Shown here: positions 16,674 through 20,546 of the stretch, piece after piece
Layout of the letters: each line of letters starts with the position of its first letter
Numbering within the stretch: the first letter of the stretch is position 1
From: a bacterium
GTDB taxonomy: Bacteria > Verrucomicrobiota > Verrucomicrobiae > JAJYAR01
Reading direction: 5' to 3'
Length of the DNA stretch: 20,546 nucleotides
NCBI GenBank assembly: GCA_021779435.1
Contig: JAJYAR010000007.1
Span: 1-20,546 of the forward strand
Notes under the pieces: model-generated
What the model was told of the DNA's origin: nothing
The model's database searches: none
What the model saw: only the letters and a program-made list of their open reading frames with translations
Translations under genes and position numbers: made by a program

Positions 16674-16710
16674 TGGCAGAGAAACGGGAAGGTTGAGGTG
16701 TGGTGATTAA

Positions 16711-16737
16711 GGTGGAGCGCGTTGTCCCTAACGCGCT
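16711..16737. repeat. REP-like hairpin, family B, unit 3 (inverted orientation)
   Basis: GGTGG is followed by an 8-bp stem AGCGCGTT/AACGCGCT with loop GTCCCT. On the minus strand, the sense strand of the GH35 gene, it reads stem-loop then CCACC, starting 38 nt upstream of the GH35 ATG. It is almost identical to the unit at 18261-18287 in front of the CE15 gene. Confidence 0.8.
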
Positions 16738-16797
16738 GGTTTCGGCTCGCTGGCGCTCGCCGCTACGGAAATGAGCGCCCTACGGTGCGTGTGCGCA

Positions 16798-16873
16798 GCA
16801 GATTCATCTGCGAGTTTGTGTTTTTGGGGGACAACCGCCAGCACAGCGGATCGCAAATGAATTTGCTCCTACA
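16798..16873. repeat. REP-like paired hairpin, family A, copy 2
   Basis: The left hairpin is GCAGAT/ATCTGC with a TC loop (16798-16811). The right arm, at 16851-16873, carries GCAAAT/ATTTGC with a GA loop and ends CTCCTACA. The left arm lacks the outer TGTAGGA part seen in copy 1. It lies between the CE15 stop and the GH35 start. Confidence 0.8.
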
Positions 16874-16908
16874 AGAGGACCACGAGCCAGCGCAGCCACT
16901 CCCGTCGG

Positions 16909-16936
16909 TCGATGTTTGATGTTCGATGTTCGGCAG
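16909..16936. repeat. Heptad repeat (TCGATGT-like), copy 2
   Basis: Units TCGATGT, TTGATGT, TCGATGT and TCGGCAG lie in tandem, 16 nt after the CE15 stop on the complementary strand. The theme matches 9889-9922. Confidence 0.6.
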
Positions 16937-16952
16937 CGCCGGCCGCCGCTGC

Positions 16953-18251
16953 TCACTTCAAATATTTGTTCAGAAACTCGATGAACACAGGCCAGTCCGC
17001 CGGCATCACGCCGTGACCGCCGTCGTGCATGAGGTAGCCCAGCGTGTTCATCATCGGTTTGCCGGCGGCCGGCAGCGAGTACTCCTCGATGCCTTTCTTC
17101 CCGAAGAGCGCGAAGACCGGCGTCGCCGCTTTCGCCGCCAGGAACTCGCCGTAAGGGTCGGACCACTTGTCCGTGTTGCCCGTCTGCAGCAGCACCGGAC
17201 GCGGAGCCACCAGCGCAATGATGAAATGTGAATCGAACGGCGCCTCGTTGGCGCGATTGATCCACTTGGCGTAGTTCGCCGCGAACTGGTAGGGGTAACG
17301 CGTGGGCGCCACGAGGTGGGCGACCGTTTCGCCGTAATTGCGCCGGCTCAGCGCCGCACCACCTTCACCTGACACACTCGCGATCACGCATGCCACGCGT
17401 TCGTCACGCGCCGCCGCCCAGATCACCGTCTTGCCGAGCCGTGACGCGCCGGTGATCGCGATCTTCTTCGCGTCCACCTGAGCATCCGTCTCGAAATAGT
17501 CGATCACGCGGCTCACGCCCCAGCCCCAGGCCGCGATTGAGCCCCACTCGTCTGCGGCAGGCTCCGTTGCGCCGGGCTTCAGATACAGCGCCCGAACGCC
17601 TTGCGCCAGCGCTCCCACCGCGTCGATGTCGACGTCGGTGTAATTGAAGATCGCGACGCCAAGCCCCTGGCTGGTGAACGAGGTCACGTCGAGTGGACGC
17701 CCGAACGCCCGACCGGTGGTCGCGGGAACCCGCGTCTTCTGCTGCGGATTCCAGGTGCGGCCCACCTTCACGCCCGGATCGTTCACCGACAGGTTGTTCG
17801 CCGTCCACCCGAGATTCAGCAAAACCGGCACCGGTCCCTTCGCATCGGCCGGCAGGTACACGAGGAGATCGAGGTAATTGGACGACTTGTCCTCGCTGAA
17901 GTAGATCGTCACCTGCTTCCGCACTGCCTTCCCGTCAAACGCCGGTGTGCCTTTGTCGAACACGTCGAAACTCATCTTCTCGGGACGCCCGGGCACGCGC
18001 CCAAACTGATTTTCCTCGAGCATCTTCAGTATCTCGGGACGGCGCTTCGCGGTCCAGGCAGCGGCATCCGCCACTTTCTCGCCGTTAGCCATCACCAGTG
18101 GATCCGGCAACGTGTATGCGCCGGTTTTCGCCTCCGTGTAGTTGACCGGGATGGTGGCGACCTTGTCGTCCGGAGTGTCAATGATCTGGCCGAAAGCCGA
18201 CGCCGCAACCGCCATGGCTGCGAACCCGGCAAAGCGATTCAGGGTTTTCAT
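16953..18251 (-). CDS. Exported CE15 glucuronoyl esterase
   Basis: A 432-residue alpha/beta-hydrolase of carbohydrate esterase family 15. Signal peptide MKTLNRFAGFAAMAVAASAFGQ is followed by the N-terminal NQFGRVPGRPE block. The nucleophile Ser270 lies in ITGASRLGK, the family's G-x-S-R-x-G-K motif. The acidic residue Glu296 is in SVSGEGGAAL, the position used by many bacterial members. The catalytic His is in MHDGGHG (His409 or His413). CE15 enzymes cleave esters between lignin alcohols and 4-O-methyl-glucuronic acid on xylan. ATG 18251 is preferred over an in-frame ATG at 18296, because the signal peptide begins there and the longer version runs through a repeat. A family B hairpin lies 9 nt upstream of the ATG. 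It is flanked by GH106 and GH35 genes on the same strand. Confidence 0.93.
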   Translation of the reverse strand: MKTLNRFAGFAAMAVAASAFGQIIDTPDDKVATIPVNYTEAKTGAYTLPDPLVMANGEKVADAAAWTAKRRPEILKMLEENQFGRVPGRPEKMSFDVFDKGTPAFDGKAVRKQVTIYFSEDKSSNYLDLLVYLPADAKGPVPVLLNLGWTANNLSVNDPGVKVGRTWNPQQKTRVPATTGRAFGRPLDVTSFTSQGLGVAIFNYTDVDIDAVGALAQGVRALYLKPGATEPAADEWGSIAAWGWGVSRVIDYFETDAQVDAKKIAITGASRLGKTVIWAAARDERVACVIASVSGEGGAALSRRNYGETVAHLVAPTRYPYQFAANYAKWINRANEAPFDSHFIIALVAPRPVLLQTGNTDKWSDPYGEFLAAKAATPVFALFGKKGIEEYSLPAAGKPMMNTLGYLMHDGGHGVMPADWPVFIEFLNKYLK

Positions 18252-18260
18252 GAGAGATAA

Positions 18261-18345
18261 GGTGGAGCGCGCTGTCTCCAACGCGCTTGATTTCAAGTTT
18301 TGCGTTTTGTTTTCGGAGAGCCCGTTGGGGCAACGGGCTCCACCT
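18261..18345. repeat. REP-like pair, family B, units 4 and 5
   Basis: Unit 4 (18261-18287) is GGTGG then stem AGCGCGCT/AACGCGCT, with one wobble when read on the minus strand. Unit 5 (18318-18345) is stem GAGCCCGTT/AACGGGCTC, loop GGGGC, tail CACCT. The two face each other in inverted orientation and almost fill the 104-nt gap between GH106 and CE15. Against 3931-3958, unit 5 shows two compensated stem changes. Confidence 0.85.
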
Positions 18346-18355
18346 GCAGGCCCGT

Positions 18356-20546
18356 TTACTTCCTCGTCTCCGTGACGATCGTCACAGGCCCGAGCAAGCC
18401 GGATATGGGGAGCGGTTGTTGCATGCCGCCGAAGCCGCCCCGGCCGGGAGCCGCGTCCTGCGCCTGTGCCAGCACCTTCTTGTCCGCGGGTACCTCACGA
18501 TCGCCCGCGATCCGGTTCGTCCATTCGTTGGTGACTTTCACCTCGATACGGTTTTCGCCGGGCTTCAACGCCTCCGTCACATCAACCCGATACGGCGGCG
18601 CCCAGACGGTCCCGACCGGCTTGCCGTTGACGGACACCTCAGCGATGTCGCCGACGCGGCCGAGATCAAGGCGCACGCGGCTGCCGGACTTCGACCAATC
18701 CGCCGCGGCGGAGATCGTTTTCGAGTATGTCGCCGTCCCGGAGAAGTACTTGATGCCGGCATCCGCGTTCGTCGTCCACGACTCGAGTTCCGCGAAATCC
18801 GCAGTGGCCGGCGCGCCGAGATTCGGCTGGAACGCAACGGTCCACGGTCCTGCGACGGTCGCGAGCGTCGCGAACGTGCTCACAGGCACGCTGCGCGATG
18901 TCCCGGAGCTCGCGCCGCGGAACACGACGAAGGCAGCCTCGTGCTGCGCGAGCCGCAGCGGAACGGTCGTGCGATCCTTGTCGATGCTGTAGGCCGCCGA
19001 TTCCACGACGCCGGTCATCGGGCGGAACACCTCCACCGCACGTCCTGCAACGCGGAACCGCGTCTCGAGTTCCTGCGCGCGATCGGAGACGTTCGCGACG
19101 TAGTAGATATCAGCCGCGCCGTCCCTGCGGTGCGCCCAGGCAATGTCGGTGTCGAGTGCCTTGTTCGACTCAAAGTCCTTTGCGATTCCCTGCATCGCCA
19201 TCACGCGATCCAGCGGCCAACCCCAGATGATCGTGCCTTTGCCGACCTTGCGCATGGTCCGGCTCTCTCCGTCCAGATCGCCCCAGATGTCCGCCGCCAG
19301 CGCGCGCACCTCGTCGTCGGCTGCCGGATACCCCTGAAGGCTTGGCGATTGGAGCGGCTTCCGTCCCACAACGATCGCGCCGCCGGTCACGAGATCGCGA
19401 ACCTTGCGAAGCAGTTCAGGGCGCATCCGGTCGGTCTCCGGGAGCACGAGGACGCGGTAACTTCCGCCGTCCTTCACTGCGATCCGACCGTCCGCGTCGA
19501 GACTGATGCGGTTCAGGAGAACATCCGCATTGATGTAGTCGTAATCATAGCCCTCCGGCGGCACCGGGAGCGTGCCGGGACCCCAGATCGCCGGAGTCGA
19601 AGGCGCGCCTTCGTTGAGAAGGTAGGCGATGTCGGCAACCGCGAGCCCCTGCTGCAGCATGAAACTGTTGCGCGCGAGGTACGTGTTGAACACGCCCGCC
19701 TGCTCGGCCCAGGTGATGTTCCGGTTGATGTGCGTACCGACCATCGTGTTGCCGGGCTTCGTATCCAGCGGCTGGTGGGCGGAGGTGTGGAACACGATCC
19801 GGTTCACGCCTTGGGCGAACCAATAATCTGCGACCGACTTCAAGGTGTAGGGCGACTCGTACCCGCCGCCGGTGAACGATTCCGTCGCCACGAGTTTCTT
19901 GCCGTAAACGTGCGACGCCGAGGCCGCGCCACGGACGTCCTGGAAATACATGAGCCGCGGATGCAGGTCACGGACCCAGAATTCGCCCATGGGAATATCG
20001 ACCTTGCTCTTGTTGAGCAGCGTATCCTCCGGCATCTCGAGCGAGACACCCGAGGCCTCCGCGTAGATTCCGATGCCCCGCTTCCGCAGTTCCTCGGCCA
20101 TCGTGCCGTAGTGATTGTCAGCCCAGAGGTCGGCGAGCGTGCGGCGGAAATCCCAGAGGAACCGGTCGCTCACGTCCGCGCTGTCCACGATGTGTCCGGT
20201 CAGCGCGGGCAGGTAGGGAAGCGGATCGTAGCCGCGGCGCTTCTTGAAATCGTCGAGCATGACGTCCGTCCAGTTGTTCGTGCCGGCCTCCCAGCTGTCC
20301 ATCATCACATAGCGAAGGCTCTTTCCGAACAACGGTCCGAGCGCCTTCTGCAGCGGATCAAAGTAGCCGCGCACGTACGACTGCATGTGCTCGCGGCTGA
20401 GTTTGTCGGCTTCGAAGCCCGAGCCGGCCGCGGTGGCGGGGCGATTCTTCGCACCGGTCAGCGAATACCCAAGCCGCAGCACCGTCCAGCGGCCGGCCGG
20501 CGCCTCCCACTCGATCGAACCGTCGGGTTTCATTTTCGAGGTGAGA
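18356..20546 (-). CDS. GH106 alpha-L-rhamnosidase-like glycoside hydrolase (5' end outside window)
   Basis: About 730 residues are visible, and the frame continues unbroken past the window edge (LTSK precedes the Met at 20533). The sequence matches GH106-type alpha-L-rhamnosidases. It opens with KMKPDGSIEWEAPAGRWTVLRLGYSLTG. The catalytic-domain blocks are VMMDSWEAGTNNWTD, GIYAEASGVS (Glu of the AE pair a candidate catalytic acid) and LVATESFTGGGYESPY (Glu a candidate). The C-terminal region has a galactose-binding-like domain (VRLDLGRVGDIAEVSVNGKPVGTVWAPPYRVDVTEALKPGENRIEVKVTN) with a Gly-rich loop before the closing SGLLGPV. Such enzymes release L-rhamnose from rhamnogalacturonans. A signal peptide cannot be judged. 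It leads, 104 nt upstream, into the CE15 gene and may be co-transcribed with CE15 and GH35. Family is fairly sure, exact substrate not. Confidence 0.85.
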   Translation of the reverse strand, partial: LTSKMKPDGSIEWEAPAGRWTVLRLGYSLTGAKNRPATAAGSGFEADKLSREHMQSYVRGYFDPLQKALGPLFGKSLRYVMMDSWEAGTNNWTDVMLDDFKKRRGYDPLPYLPALTGHIVDSADVSDRFLWDFRRTLADLWADNHYGTMAEELRKRGIGIYAEASGVSLEMPEDTLLNKSKVDIPMGEFWVRDLHPRLMYFQDVRGAASASHVYGKKLVATESFTGGGYESPYTLKSVADYWFAQGVNRIVFHTSAHQPLDTKPGNTMVGTHINRNITWAEQAGVFNTYLARNSFMLQQGLAVADIAYLLNEGAPSTPAIWGPGTLPVPPEGYDYDYINADVLLNRISLDADGRIAVKDGGSYRVLVLPETDRMRPELLRKVRDLVTGGAIVVGRKPLQSPSLQGYPAADDEVRALAADIWGDLDGESRTMRKVGKGTIIWGWPLDRVMAMQGIAKDFESNKALDTDIAWAHRRDGAADIYYVANVSDRAQELETRFRVAGRAVEVFRPMTGVVESAAYSIDKDRTTVPLRLAQHEAAFVVFRGASSGTSRSVPVSTFATLATVAGPWTVAFQPNLGAPATADFAELESWTTNADAGIKYFSGTATYSKTISAAADWSKSGSRVRLDLGRVGDIAEVSVNGKPVGTVWAPPYRVDVTEALKPGENRIEVKVTNEWTNRIAGDREVPADKKVLAQAQDAAPGRGGFGGMQQPLPISGLLGPVTIVTETRK

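Noticed and set aside
14700..16706. Long plus-strand open frame (668 codons) opposite the GH35 gene
   Set aside because: It is an antisense shadow of a gene with clear catalytic motifs; its translation is Arg/His-rich with no recognisable domain, typical of high-GC antisense frames.

Overview
The window is GC-rich and carries carbohydrate-degrading genes (exported PL22-like propeller proteins, GH1, GH35, CE15, GH106), two large hybrid sensor kinases and many dispersed hairpin repeats. This combination, and the strong resemblance of the enzymes to those of plant-polysaccharide-degrading Verrucomicrobiota, suggests an Opitutaceae-like bacterium. That assignment is inference from protein character; no rRNA or other taxonomic marker is present.

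Layout. Positions 1-494 (minus) hold the C-terminal side of a GT39/ArnT-type membrane glycosyltransferase that appears to lack its N-terminal catalytic part. It abuts a hybrid histidine kinase with an N-terminal receiver (493-2583, plus). Convergent to that, 3 nt away, is a small (2Fe-2S) ferredoxin (2587-2937, minus), then a divergent HD-domain nucleotidase-like gene (3197-3823, plus). A three-gene plus-strand cluster follows: two exported paralogues of oligogalacturonate lyase (4185-5513, 5606-6973) and an exported Gly/Gln-rich protein (7029-7787), closed by a strong intrinsic terminator (7813-7847). Next are a PafA-like exported phosphatase (8030-9700, minus), a cytoplasmic GH1 beta-glucosidase (10003-11367, plus) and a MASE1-PAS-PAS hybrid kinase (11462-14281, plus). 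The last third is a minus-strand series of exported enzymes read as GH106 rhamnosidase-like (20546-18356, 5' end outside the window), CE15 glucuronoyl esterase (18251-16953) and GH35 beta-galactosidase (16673-14688).

How they fit. The GH106, CE15 and GH35 enzymes together would attack rhamnose-, galactose- and glucuronate-containing plant cell-wall polymers outside the cytoplasm. GH1 would finish oligosaccharides inside. The two lyase paralogues point to pectin-like or related uronic-acid substrates, but both replace a conserved metal-binding His-x-His pair with Glu-x-Asn, so their chemistry is uncertain.

Non-coding structure is rich. A 150-bp array at 14356-14505 has four near-identical 21-nt palindromes at an exact 43-nt period, between convergent genes. 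There are two families of REP-like paired hairpins, with compensatory changes in their stems, at about 3.0, 3.9, 16.7-16.9 and 18.3 kb. There are also heptad repeats at 9.9 and 16.9 kb and a perfect 16-bp palindrome next to the phosphatase start. Most genes lack a Shine-Dalgarno sequence, and many have C/T-rich leaders. No tRNA, rRNA, CRISPR array, insertion sequence or defence gene was recognised.
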